Of a DNA stretch of 64,000 nucleotides, positions 25,113-36,745 are shown one piece after another (position 1 is the stretch's first letter; each line of letters begins with the position of its first letter). Location of the stretch: the NCBI GenBank assembly GCA_932521035.1, contig OW051492.1, positions 8,680,001 to 8,744,000 of the forward strand. The letters run 5' to 3'. Source of the DNA: Oscheius dolichura (taxonomy: Eukaryota; Nematoda; Chromadorea; Rhabditida; Rhabditidae). Both the position numbers and the translations under genes were made by a program. Below the pieces are notes generated by a model that was not told the origin of the DNA, searched no databases, and saw only the letters and a list, made by a program, of their open reading frames with translations.

Positions 25113-27806
25113 ATAAAATGATTTTAAGAAGGACTTGGGGTACTGTAATGGATTAAATGGGAAATAAGTCGGTGCTAAAGGCCTGAAGGGGGATGAAGAG
25201 GGAAAACGGCAGATCTTCGAGATAATGGAGGGCTAAAGGTTACGGTAGACACCCTTTAAAGAGGAAGGGAAGAGGGTTTAAAGGTTAAAATCGATCTAGA
25301 TAGGTCAATGTTACTGTAGAAATGGATCAAAGCCTGAAATATGGCCCCGTGTCAGTTGAACTTGACCGACTGAACTGATCTATGTGAGACCCAAGATCTC
25401 TCGCGCCTCCAGTTCAGATTCCTATTTTTGTTGTTCGTACCAAACGATAAGCACATTTAATAATATCACATATACGTATATTTTTACGTAGGTGAACGGT
25501 AGAACGTTCTATGGGATTCTGGTGACGAAATCGGAATGCCTGCTACTACGTCATAACAGTCTTTTGGGGGGAGGATAAAGTGGAGGGTGTATAGACCAGA
25601 GGGTAATCTGGGAACAGAAAATAGAGTGGACCAAAGTTTAGGTCTTGTGAAATTTTTGAGGGAACAGGAATTTGGGAGCCAGAGGGGCAAAAGGGGTCGA
25701 GAGAACTGGGGGTTAAGGACCGGCGACTCTGTAAGGCCCATGGAGCCCTCACTACTTTTTGAGGGGGATCGAAAGAAAGTAGAGAGTCCAGCCCAACTGG
25801 AAGCTCTTTCACTAGTCGAAAAGTCATTGACCCTGGGAGCGGACCATTCCTGGCCCCAACAAGCTGAAGCATGACTCTTCCCCTTCCCCCCTCCTCGTAC
25901 AATCATTCCCCATTAAATATATTAAGTTTGTTGAGCTTTAGTCACTACGAGGAACAGCCTAACACTTAAAAAAGGCGATCCATTTAAATACGAGGGCCTT
26001 ATCTTCCTGTATGTTTTGGAGCTGACTCTCTCTGACTGTTTAGTCTCCCAAGACGGGGTACAGTCAGAAAACTTTTCCGGTATTCGCACAGAGCACAGAC
26101 TCTAAACATGGTTTTAATTTGAGCTTGATGAGAAATTGAAAAACAGGGGCTTTAAAAAGGGGGAGGGGGAAGATCCTTTACAGTATCGGCGGCCTTAGGT
26201 TACTGTAGGCAGATTATCACTCGAATTAAACACAGTGCTCTTCCGTGATCAGAACAAAATGGCGTAGCACCTTAAGCTCATGTTAAAAAACATTTTTTGA
26301 CTGTACAAAGTCATTAATCCCGGACTAAATGCTTATCCGGACCAGGGGATACTGTATCTTGCTGGAAAATCCCTTCTCTCCAGCACGTGAACAAGAAAGA
26401 TTTGGCTATTTTTAAGTCATTTTATCCTTCCTTCTCCAAAGTTCTTAGGCAAGCAATTCCGAAGTCTCTCTCTCTCTCTTCCTCTGAATTAACCACTCAT
26501 CTGCTTGATGAGATTAACGCGCGACGGGGTAATCAGCCAACTTGAAGACCCCGGCTGCAATTACGTACTTTCTCTCTCTCTATTCCCCCTCTTCCGACTC
26601 GCCAACATAATTTGGATAGTGGGATCGGCTGAGATTTCTGGCTAATTTCAGGCTGTTGCTAAAGCCAAAAAGGGGGAAAAAGAAGCCTGGTAAGGGCATT
26701 TGAGACCAGCTGGAGGCGGCTGGTGATAGATGAGAAACTATGAGTCCCACCGGAAAGGTGGCACTAGAACTTGAAGCTAACCTGTCTACAGTAACCTCAA
26801 AACAGAGCAAGGAACTGATTCTTTGGATTAAAATCTCTCAATACTGATAAATTGCTGAAGAACAGCTGGTAGAATGGCGTTCCTCCTGACTACTCATCTT
26901 ATCCAAGATTCAGCTCAAAATCTACCAACGTAGAGGTTTCAAAGGATGCGGTGACTGTTCCGCTTTATGGAAAAACACTAGAGGGTGTACTTAACAAGCC
27001 GGAAAGCCCTCCTAAACCGGTAGAAGCAAACAAATGAGTCAAACAGGAAGCCCACTAAAGAGCGATCTTTGTCTTTATGTAAAAAAGTGAAACGGGGAAG
27101 ATTACGGTAGCGGGGGAATAGACTGAAAGAGAGAGAGATAGATAATCTGATAGGCCAGGAAGCGCCAGGCGTCTTTCTAATAAAATACTGGAGCAATTGA
27201 GAAGAGGACGACTCTAATCCAGTCAGATGATCGAGAGAAGCTCAAAATTATAATTACACGAATTCCTCTCATTAATCGTCGGCTGAGAGGGAGAGAGCAG
27301 AGATGAGCTGCTCCTGTGGCTGATTGTGGCCACTCGAGGGAAAATGTCTCACTATCTCTAAAAATGGCTGTAATACATGAATTAAATGGGGGAGTTTGTT
27401 CTCATTTTTTTGTTTTTCACTCAAAAATAAACTTGGCAACTTTTATCAGGCGGGATTGCCTTTGACACCGTCAGCGGATGATCTGAAAAGCTCCCCAAAA
27501 CAAAAAAAAAGAAAATAAGGTGATTCCACTGGGCTTGAGATCAATCTTGAAAATAAAAGGAACGACTGTCAGGAAAAGGGATCAGGGAGGTTTGAAGCCA
27601 AGACTCTAAAATTCCGGCTAAACGGGACCAAAATTTCCTGACCATGATGAAGGGGTCTTTAGTCACTGGTTTATCTTCTTCCAGCTTTATCCTAGTGTAT
27701 TTCCCCATACCATATTTGAAAGACCATGACAACAAATCTTCTAAATCGGATCCGTATCCCTCTAGTTTCAAAATTCAGTCTGATTGTTATAAATTGGCTC
27801 GGAACA

Positions 27807-27936
27807 CGATAGTCCGATCCCCCCGCACCCGTAAAGTCTCGGCAGCAGACTCATCTTTTTCGAAGCAGTTGCAAAACAGTGACACCTTAATAGCTTGGTC
27901 TTGCCGAAACTTTACGGGTGCAGTGGATCGTATTAT
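27807..27936. repeat. Full CTCGGCA inverted-repeat element
   Basis: CGATAGTCCGATCC and GCACCCGTAAAGTCTCGGCAG face CTTGCCGAAACTTTACGGGTGCAG and GGATCGTAT. The interior resembles the 18807 copy with about 20% changes. Confidence 0.75.
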
Positions 27937-27996
27937 CTTCGAACGAGCCAATAAATTGAATATCTAATGCCTTTCTCAAAGTTGCTCTTTTCATAG

Positions 27997-28061
27997 AACG
28001 TCCAACACCGTTACAGACCACTTACCCACCTGAAGACGAGTTGAAAGTGCTTCAAAAAATG
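27997..28061 (+). CDS. Isolated candidate exon, product unknown
   Basis: Acceptor TTTTCATAG precedes 27997 and donor ATG|GTACGT follows 28061. In the only useful phase it reads RPTPLQTTYPPEDELKVLQK then M. This has the polar, helix-like look of a DNA-binding or adaptor domain, but I cannot assign a family. No partner exon was found within several kb. It could be an exon of a gene with very long introns or a chance match to splice signals. Confidence 0.25.
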
Positions 28062-28663
28062 GTACGTAGACCTGAAAAATGGAAGATTTTGAAGTTTGTG
28101 ACCTGTTGGCCAAGGATCGGAGATAAGAAGGACGAACTGTGGTGGGATCGAGTGTTAGCTAATGCACCACTTTGCTCCAAAGCGATATATTGTATAGAGG
28201 ATTAATAAGGGAAGAGTCTAGAAGACCATGTGTCCATGTTGGTGAGAGTTTTGTAGTAAAAAGGAAGGGGTCACGGTTTGGAGCCAGAAATTATCCCGGC
28301 TAGAGCGGGAAAATATGCTTGAAAAGCTCAATTGTTACAGTAACTTGGAAAAGCTATCGGAATGGCTGATAGGGAGCAGAACTTGGGGGAAAAGGTTTTT
28401 CTCCAAGGGTTTCCCAAAAGAGGATGGAATTGGTCGGGGTCTTCCCGCCATTTCCTAGAGAAAATCCCCCCTATCAACTGTCAATCTTCTCTCCCTGTCT
28501 CAGTAATATCCTCCGTTCTTCTCTCCTGTCCAATCTATTCATTCCCCCTTCTCCATATTGTGATCCAAGATCACGTCTAAAATGAAGAGGAGAAGAAGCC
28601 GGACAAAATGGTCATCACCCCCATTTAATTTATCCTCTTCTCATTTTGTAAATGAGCCGTTTT

Positions 28664-28668
<5 letters not shown>

Positions 28669-28713
<45 letters not shown>
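28669..28713. repeat. TC microsatellite
   Basis: An uninterrupted run of about 22 TC units, the longest simple repeat in the window. Confidence 0.95.
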
Positions 28714-28715
<2 letters not shown>

Positions 28716-29530
28716 TCCCGCCTTGTCTCATTAATCGAGGATTTTCCGCTTGTCGTAATCACTGGAATTGTGATTACTAGTCTCTCTCATCCCCCTCCAC
28801 TCCCAGTCTTTTAGTCGCTCTTCTTTCTCGCTTCTCATTACATTATACACGGGCCAACACAAAGGAAATGAGCGGAGGAAGGTGTGCGAGGCGGGAGGGA
28901 GAGAGACCGGCGGGACGGGGGAAGATAGAGAATGATGGGCGAGCGAAAGAGGCGAGGAGAAGACGACATCAAGGAGAGCCAATGCTAATTGCCTAATAAT
29001 CGAATTAATTTCCAATCCGCACTCGGGAAAATCAAATTGTTGAGTAGACACGGGGGGAGAAATTGATAGTGGAGGAGCGCCACAAGGGGCAAAAGTAAGA
29101 GAAGAACCCGGGAAGGATGCTAAATTTTCGAATTTTTTGGGAAAAGCGAGCAGTTTCTAACAGTTTGGATAGTAAAAAGAGGAGAAGAATGGTTTTTACG
29201 GGAAGAGAGAAGAGGAATCCCGGCTCAAACTACAACAAATCAAAGAATAGGACCTGGCTCTCCTCATCAGCAGAGATGATGCCCTTTTTAGCAGTAATTA
29301 ATGAGTCAGAATTAGTTAAAAGAAGGCAAGAGATGAGGAGAAGAAGAAGGGCATATTTGCAGATGAAATCGAAATTAGAGCCAAGTACAAGGAAAAGAAG
29401 AGAGCGAGGAACTGGACGCTTCAAAGGGAACTGTAGGGGGAAACGCCAGGAAGACGGCGGCCACAAGCTGCCCGGTTGACAACTCAGAGAGATAAATCTC
29501 TATGTATCTGTTTGTCCAACTAACAGTTTT

Positions 29531-29602
29531 TGACCACTGAGTGATTCGAACACCCAACCTTTCGAACTGGAGTCGAACCATCTACCGTTGCGCTAAGCGG
29601 TC
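29531..29602 (-). tRNA. tRNA-Trp (anticodon CCA), D arm atypical
   Basis: Read on the minus strand, the acceptor arm GACCGCT pairs with AGTGGTC (one G-T), with discriminator A. The anticodon arm TTCGA/TCGAA is perfect around loop CTCCAGT, giving anticodon CCA. The variable loop is AGGTT. The T arm GGGTG/CACTC pairs with one G-T around TTCGAAT. Boxes A (TAGCGCAACGGTAG) and B (GTTCGAATC) are good. The 3' half of the D stem is GATG instead of the expected GCGC, so the D stem hardly pairs. Either a functional tRNA with a weak D stem or a recent pseudogene. Confidence 0.65.
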
Positions 29603-29921
29603 CATGTTACTTTCTATTTGCTTTTTTGTCAGCTTGAGACAGGAAACAAAACAACAGTTACACTTTCGTTAGTTGCTGCTTAAAAATGATCAAAAAACGG
29701 TTATTTTTCATTTTTGCGGCGAGCAACCATTTCTCGAAACAGTTTCCCACCATCTGGAGCCACTTGCCAAGACAGAAATGGATCGAATTCTTTAAAAAAG
29801 GACAGATGAAGCTTCAAATGTCGCTAAAGTGCTTCACAGCCCTCTTTTCCTGTAATAAGGAGCAGAAATGAGCTAATCGCCATCGGGCAGGCAGCATTCT
29901 GGCGATTTTGATTGCCACACG

Positions 29922-30003
29922 GCACTCGTACAGTTTTGGCAGGAGTGTTCTCTTTACCAAAAGTACTTGAGTCATTATCTTTCTTTCCTGCTGAGATAGT
30001 ACA
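29922..30003. repeat. Diverged CTCGGCA element
   Basis: GCACTCGTACAGTTTTGGCAGG faces TCCTGCTGAGATAGTACAG about 50 bp later: the same layout as the 4787 copy, with many changes. Confidence 0.45.
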
Positions 30004-31312
30004 GAAGCGGAGAAGCGAGGGGGTCGACAGAGCCTCAGGCCAGGCCCAGGGCCATCTCATCCCAGAATTTGTACCATTTTAGGGAAAACAGGATTCTTTC
30101 CTCCATTTTATTCTCATTTTTCTATTAAAAAACAGCTCCCTATCATTTCCCGGGCTGTTATTTTCTCGCCCCTCTTTTCAGAAAAGCAGCCATGCCATCG
30201 GCGACAAGTAACCGGCCATTTGTGGTCGACAATTAAAAGCCAATTAGCGCTGACTAGAGTATATGGGAGGTGGAAATGGGCCGGGTGAGGACACAAGAAT
30301 CTCGTTCTTTCTTTTCTCTTTACGAGAGGAGGTGAGAGGTGAGAGACAGATGAAAGGCAAACGACGACGAATGGCATCATAAACTTTTTGTGTCCGGGCT
30401 AAATACTGTCTCCGGCGTGTGAAGCCGTGGCTCCGGCTAAAAGCGGCGCCGCCACCGTAAGGCATGGGAGCCGGGACTGTCTCTCTCTCGTAAAAAGGAA
30501 CAGTAAAAGGACTCCGCCGGGACGAGACAAGATTTTAAGACTCTTCCTATAATGAGCCGGCCTAAAAATTCCATTTAAGATGCTAATTATTTTGATGAGA
30601 GAGCCATCGAAGAAGTTTGTCGGCTCTCCATTTTCTTCCTCACGAGAGAGACAGATTGCCCAGATTAAGCCCGCCTCCCCCCTTTAATATGGCTTCAGCC
30701 CTATTTAAATGGCTTTTTAAGAGAGACGGGAAAAAGGAAATTATTATAGGGAAAAAGTCCTTTCTCTGTCCTCCCCCCACCGACTCTCCTAATTGCAGAC
30801 TTTCCCATCGAGGTGTCAAGGAAAAACAAATTAGAGAAAGAGAGCGAGACCCCGAGTAATTTGTAGGTTAATTAAATCAAATCTGATTAGTTCATTAATG
30901 AGAATGAAAGGCGACGAAAACAAGTGGAAAAAGCAGCGGAGAGAAAATGTACTTTTTAATTAATTAGAGACAGAATTCCGGAAAGAGACCCGTTTTGCAG
31001 AGGGGAATTTTGAAAATAAGGGGGAATATACCCTGTGATAGGTTTACATGCACTTTTCCTCCTATGCTCTGAAGAAAAGCTGGCTAGGAGTACTAAAATA
31101 TCTGGAGAAGACCTCGAAGAATACAGTCTTCTGGGGTATACAGGAAAAAAACACGGCTCTATGGACAGAAAGTGAGCGGAACAGGGGATCCAGCGCATTC
31201 CGGAAAGTGTAAATATGGTCCAAACGCTATTTTTCAGAGAATACAGGGGCCAACGAACATGGTAAGGGTAAAATAAAGAATGGGCAGACAATATAGGTAC
31301 AGTAATCTGGAA

Positions 31313-31551
31313 CAGGGCTGTACGGGTACCCGGACCCGGACCGAAAAAGTACCGGGCCAGTCCGGGGCCTGGACCGGATCGGAGCCGACCCGACATGAGA
31401 TTACCAGACCCGGATAAGGGCCGAGTTTTTTGATTCGAAATTTTCGTTTTTTTAACAGCAAAGCTCGGACCCAAACGGAATATTTTTGCAAGAGTTCGGA
31501 CCCCACATGGACCTGCCCCAAAATGAAAAAAACCGGATCCACACAGCCCTG
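31313..31551. mobile_element. Non-autonomous hAT-type element (239 bp) with 8-bp target duplication
   Basis: The ends are CAGGGCTGT and its inverse ACAGCCCTG. They are flanked by an exact direct repeat, ATCTGGAA, at 31305-31312 and 31552-31559. An 8-bp duplication with CAGGG-type ends is the signature of the hAT superfamily. The interior is GC-rich at the left (repeated CCCGGACC and GGGCC blocks) and has no transposase frame, so it would need a transposase supplied elsewhere. The exact duplication points to a fairly recent insertion. Confidence 0.88.
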
Positions 31552-31932
31552 ATCTGGAAGAAATAGGAATATAGCAGTAGGATAGGTTGTTATAGGGAAG
31601 AAGAGAGGAAAGAAAGGAAAAGTAGGGTGAGGAAGAGGTCAGAGAGCAATTTTCAAGGGCCGGTTACTGTAGAAAGATAGATAGGAATGATAAGGAAATA
31701 CCGTTTTTAGAGGTCATCGGATCTTGAAGCAAAGAAAACAATATATATTTTCCGAATCCAAGACTTACAAAAGTGCTAATACGTGATAGGAGGAATACGT
31801 GCAGCCATTCATCTACCGGAGCCAATCTTAGATTGGATTGGAATACTCCGCATAGAAATACAGTCATCTAGAGACGATTAGCCCACTTGTCTAAGTGGAA
31901 TAACTACCAACGTAACTAAGTCCGTCTGGCTG

Positions 31933-32512
31933 TTTAAAGGGACCAGTAAAAAAAAATGTAGATGATGTAGATGATCTCTTTTCGCGGGCCGTGTTTTTCG
32001 TTAGCGTCCTTTTTTTGAGAATATCATTTCACTGACAAATTTATTTATTTCTTTGTTTGTACTTGTTTTCTCGTTATTATTTTTGTTGCAAAAATAACTA
32101 CATTCGATAGCGTTTCTTTTGCAGTATCACTGAGCATGTGGCATGCAATATAGATGTCAAAAAATAAATAATAACGCAGCAAACGAATCTGAAATAGAAT
32201 TTGATGAATTTCTTTTGATTTTTGTATTGCTTTTGCTTCTGCTTATTTTATACACATAGAAAAGCATGTTAGCAATGTTTTACAACGATTACAGAAAGAA
32301 AATTGGTGAAAAATGAGCCTAATTAGCATATTGCAAGTCGCTTGCGCTTTTCGTCATTATTTCATTTTCATTATTTGTTGTATTGCTCTCTCTTGTTGTT
32401 TTATCATTTTTATTTTGAAAACTAAAAATTCAAGGTTATGTAATTCGCTGCCGTAAGATGTCGGCAGGGCGCACTGTAGTGCGCTATTTTACTGCCGGTA
32501 GCTCCCTTTAAA
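31933..32512. mobile_element. MITE-like element with TTTAAAGGG ends (about 580 bp)
   Basis: Begins TTTAAAGGGACCAGTA and ends with TACTGCCGGTAGCTCCCTTTAAA; the two ends are imperfect inverses. The interior is strongly AT-rich, unlike the flanks, and non-coding. The shared TTAA at both borders fits a TTAA-targeting (piggyBac-like) element, which is inference only. Confidence 0.6.
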
Positions 32513-33719
32513 TATTAAAAATAGACTAGGAAATGAGAGAAAAGACTTCGAAACTCTCCGTCATAAATACTCAAAAGGACAGATTCTAACCGGGGGAATA
32601 CCGTAAACACAGTAATTATCAGGACTTTTAAAGGACTGGGGAGATATTTATTTGAAAAGTGGATAAATGAACGAGAGGGGCCTGTTTAATATTCGTGAAT
32701 ACTAATGAGAACAGAACAGGTCTCATTTTTTCCCGATTAATAGAGAAATTCCCCTTTTCTGGGGTCTTGAGAGGAAGAAAAAAGTGGAAAGAAGGGGGAA
32801 ACGAAGGCGAGCCAGGCTGTCCTTCTCTGAGAAACTGAGAAAGGAGAGGCCATTCAATCGAGGCCTAACGAGTATTAATCTATTAATTAGCAGGTGAGCT
32901 GCCGGGGGTCTGATTAGCGGGGGGCCGTCTCCCCCGCTCTCTCTCTCCCTTTCTCTCTCTCCTGCCTGCCGACATACACAGAGATCATTAGCATATTATG
33001 TTCTTTTTGTCCTCTCATTTGGATAAAGGGAGAAACTGGAGGGGATTAATATTAGGATTAGATAAGAAAGGGGGGAGAGGCGGGAGAGAGAGTTTTATTG
33101 TTTCAATGGGGGATTTACAGGGTCAGCAGGGGTGAAATAAAGAGAAGGAGAAGACGAGGACAATAAGTCATTAGGACTGATGCTCTTTATGAAATTAATG
33201 ACGGGAAGAATGGACAAAATTCGAGGGAGAGGAGGGATAAATCAAGGGAAAATAAGTCGGAAAATAGAAGGATTGCCATTTCGGATGAATCAAAAAATCA
33301 GATTAATTCATAATTAGCACCGATTGCGCCAAGTTTATAATCCGGAAATTATTATCAACCTTCGACTGAATGCTGAGGAATTTTAAGAGCTTCATGGGGT
33401 AAAAACAGCTTCAAGTGAATAATTAGACCTCTGTAATGGTAATAGAGCTGTCTGAGAGCCTTTTTGAATGGAACACTACACCATTTTGTGGAATTTTGAG
33501 GGGCACTACTTGTAGTTCAGTTCCTGCCATAAAAGACTTTGAATGTCGGTACTTTCTGACTAAAAATGAAGACTAGGATCCGCCTAGAAGAGAATGTCCG
33601 ACTCGGTTTGTTTGCAGTATCTGCTAACCGTAAAACTTCCTTCAAATGACAATAATTCCTCTGTTATAGAGCTCGGAGCCGGTGGGAGCAACAGTTCATG
33701 AGCTCCAGACCTCTGGAGG

Positions 33720-34110
33720 TTCAGGTCAGGAAACTTCGAATTTGCCGTTTCGAAAACCGTAATCGAAGTACGGTTCCGTTACTTTGCGGAGTCAATTTCG
33801 TAGCTCCAATAGCGTGTCGATCCGTTACGGTTTTAGCCAGAATTTCCGTAATAAACCCGGAATTTTCGGACGAATAAAACTTCCTCCATTTCTCCCGTTC
33901 CGAAAACATGCCGGTTTTGGCCGGATTTACGGTTTTGAACCATAATTCCGGTTCCGTTTCGCCTTCCGTAAAGAGGGCGTCGCAACGTTACGATTCAATT
34001 CCGTGCCGGTTTCAAAATCGCTGTTGGCATTTCGTTTTGGTTTCGTTCTGGTCCGAAATCTCTTACGCCCAGGTCGTCCCGAAAGCGAAAGTAAAATTTG
34101 GCGAGTTGTG
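33720..34110. repeat. Degenerate GGAACCG / CGGTTCC-rich low-complexity stretch
   Basis: Variants of ACGGTTTT, CCGGTTTTGG, TTCCGGTTCCG and TTTCCGT recur on one strand for about 400 bp. Overlapping open frames on both strands (60-80 codons) follow from this skew and are not taken as genes. Confidence 0.45.
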
Positions 34111-36479
34111 CTCGTTGTCCCGACCAAAAAATGTTACTAAACCAAATTTCTAGCCGTCCCTTCTCCCCGAAAAGATACACCAGCTGCAAAAGCTTCTAAT
34201 CTTCCTCACCACTGAGACTAGAGAACAGACACACTCTCTGTGTCTCATCTCCTTGTCTGCCAGCTAAAAGGCTGAAGAGCATGATACAAGATGACGAAGC
34301 TTATAAACAGCCGAATTATCAGTTTTAATTTCTCAGAGTCGCCTAGAGGAGGATAAGGTGTATAAGAAAGCCTTTCACAGGTCATACACATTGAGCTCTG
34401 TGCTCAGCGTTAGGAAAACGACCGAAATGAGCAAAAAACGGGCTCTAGGGATTAAAATAAGGGAATAAGCTGGGATAACGCTAAACACCGTGTAATTATC
34501 CCTGCTCCGGAGAAAAAATGACAACTGGAAGATTTAGAAACGAGAAATAGAGGTGAGTAAGCGCGCACCATTGCAAATCTGAGGAAATCTCGGGAAAAAT
34601 GACCCGTGCAATGGAAAATGAAGGCGAACAGATGGCCAAGATAGCGGGAAAAGGGTCTCAAAGGGAAGATGGAGGAAAAAATCTCAGAAAATGGAATAAA
34701 AAGGGTGTAAATGAGGTGACGACGGGGAGATAGACTATAAAAAGGTGTTTTCTTCCGTCTCCTCGCCTGCCTCAGTCCTCTTTCCCTTGCCCGTGGCCGT
34801 CTCATTAGTCCCCATCATATAATTAGCGGCGACTAAGAGTAATCACGAATGCTGATTACGGGCGGAAAAGGAGCGAACGAGGACGAGAGAGAGAAGAGAG
34901 ACGAAAATACTGAAAAATATATAGGAAGGTCTTGAACCGACAATGATTTTACAGTTAAAATCAATGGGTCGAGAGTGGCCCAAGTGAAGGAAGATACACA
35001 AAGTTTTCTTCTTTTTCTGTCCTCATTAATTACCATCTTGTCGAGTTTCTTTGGTCATTATGGAAGAAGAGATTTTTATCAGCTGAGCGAGTCCCCGCTA
35101 CAAAAGAAACGGCAATATACCACCCTCGAGGCGACAGCCAGACAATCAAGGTCAACCCGACACGCCATGGGAATCGAAAACGCCATTTTCATTTTTCACG
35201 CTTTTCTCATTTTTAAATTAACTTATTTATAAAATGAGCAGCCTAAATTTTGCAAAAAATAGCCATTAGAATGAGAAAAACCGGCGGAAAACCTGTAACA
35301 ACCGGGCGCCGCGCCCCTTTTTTTGGTTTGGCTGTCTAACTGTGGCTTTCCACTTGCTTCTATAGTTCAAAAGCTTAAAATTTGAGCTTTTCTACCTCTA
35401 ATTCAATGATTTTAAACTAAAAATTAAGCGACTGGGTTAATTTTCCCGCATAGGGGGCAGCGCCCTTTTATAGACCGGAAGGGACAGCTGTCTAACTGTG
35501 GCTGTCTCTGTACCACTAGAATCAGAGCTGGGACGTTTTTATACAAAATAAAGGTCGGAGGAACGATTTTACCAGTCAAAATGAGCCGGTTCCCCTCTCT
35601 TCAGGCCTCTCTAGACTTTGACAAAAAGGAAAATTAGCAGCATAGCCGTGTAACTGTTACTGTGGGAAATAGAGACGTGAAATAGTCAGTCTGCTGCTGC
35701 CGAAGAGAGAAGAACTATTCGCCAATTAGTAAAGGTAGCGGAAAGTATCAGCAGCGAAGAGAAAGGGGCAAAAGAGAGACCTGCGTCTAGCTCAATTAAT
35801 ACACTTTTTACGGCTATAATTACAGGAAAAGCGGCCTTGGCCATCAACCGGCCGTTGTGGAGGGAGGGAAGGGCACAAAAAGCGACGACAGCCCTCTCCA
35901 CATCTGCCCCTCCTTGGCTGCTTTTGTGAATTCAATCAACTGGAAGGGAATCTACCATTATACAATGTTATTTACAGTAATTACAGTAATTTATTTAAAA
36001 AAAAACAAAGATTTGAAAGTCCAAGCCAAAGGTAAAGGTGCGAAAGGGTGTGACAAACTGGTTCTAAATGAGAAAATTTGTATGGAGACGGAAAAAAAAT
36101 AATGGTAGAGGCGCGGCGAGGAATGGCGGAGAGGCCCGGGAGGCAGTTTCTAAACATTTATCAATTTCTCAAAACACCGAAAATGTCAATGCGGCCGCGG
36201 CAAAAAGGGCCTAATGTTTGGGGATACTGTTTTGCTATACGGAAAGTGAGACGAAGGATGACTTTATAAGATGAAGGTCAAAAATGAGGACAAGACTTTT
36301 GAAAGTGGAGATATGGTAGGAAAAGAATAGAAATGGATGAGCTCTCACATTTTTTTCAATGAAAAGCTATTGGATACCAAAATATTCAGGAGGAAGGTGG
36401 GCAAACGGTGGCAAACGGTTTATAATCAAGATCAAGGGAAGCTCTGACTAAATTTGACAATCAGGAACAATAGAATCCA

Positions 36480-36745
36480 TTTAAAGGGACAGTAGCGCAG
36501 ATTTTGAATTTATCGGCACTGTTAAACATCGTGCACTATTTTGAGCGCTATTTTCTCGAAAACTATACATATTTATCATTTGTTTTGTATTGCAAACGAC
36601 TAATTAGGCAAAAGCGAACATTCTGATATGTGAACGAAGATACAACTCACCAGGGATCATTAGATATCAAGCTTGCTTTGAGGCGTAATTTGAAATTTGT
36701 TGGAAGTTCTTACAAATTCAAGACCTGCACTACTCTCCCTTTAAA
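36480..36745. mobile_element. MITE with TTTAAAGGGA inverted ends (266 bp)
   Basis: The left end, TTTAAAGGGACAGTAGCGCAG, and the inverse of the right end, TTTAAAGGGAGAGTAGTGCAG, match at about 18 of 21 positions. The match continues (TTTTGAATTT against TCTTGAATTT). AT-rich interior, no coding capacity. TTAA at both borders. Confidence 0.75.

Larger units (their letters stand above)
25113..29530. other. Mostly non-coding region
   Basis: Contains one CTCGGCA element (27807-27936), one lone candidate exon (27997-28061), a TC microsatellite (28669-28713) and several TTACTGTA-type palindromes (for example 25311, 26201, 28334). Open frames up to 140 codons on both strands at 25484-25906 overlap each other and have no family features; they look like chance. 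Confidence 0.45.

Noticed and set aside
25484-25906. Overlapping open frames of 95-140 codons on both strands
   Set aside because: Three mutually overlapping frames in GC-richer DNA with no family features; typical chance open frames.
30956-31542. Minus-strand frames of 172 and 102 codons
   Set aside because: They cross the hAT-type element; the Gly/Pro-rich part comes from its repeated CCCGGACC blocks.
33721-34189. Several open frames on both strands
   Set aside because: Result of the GGAACCG-type low-complexity stretch, not of coding selection.
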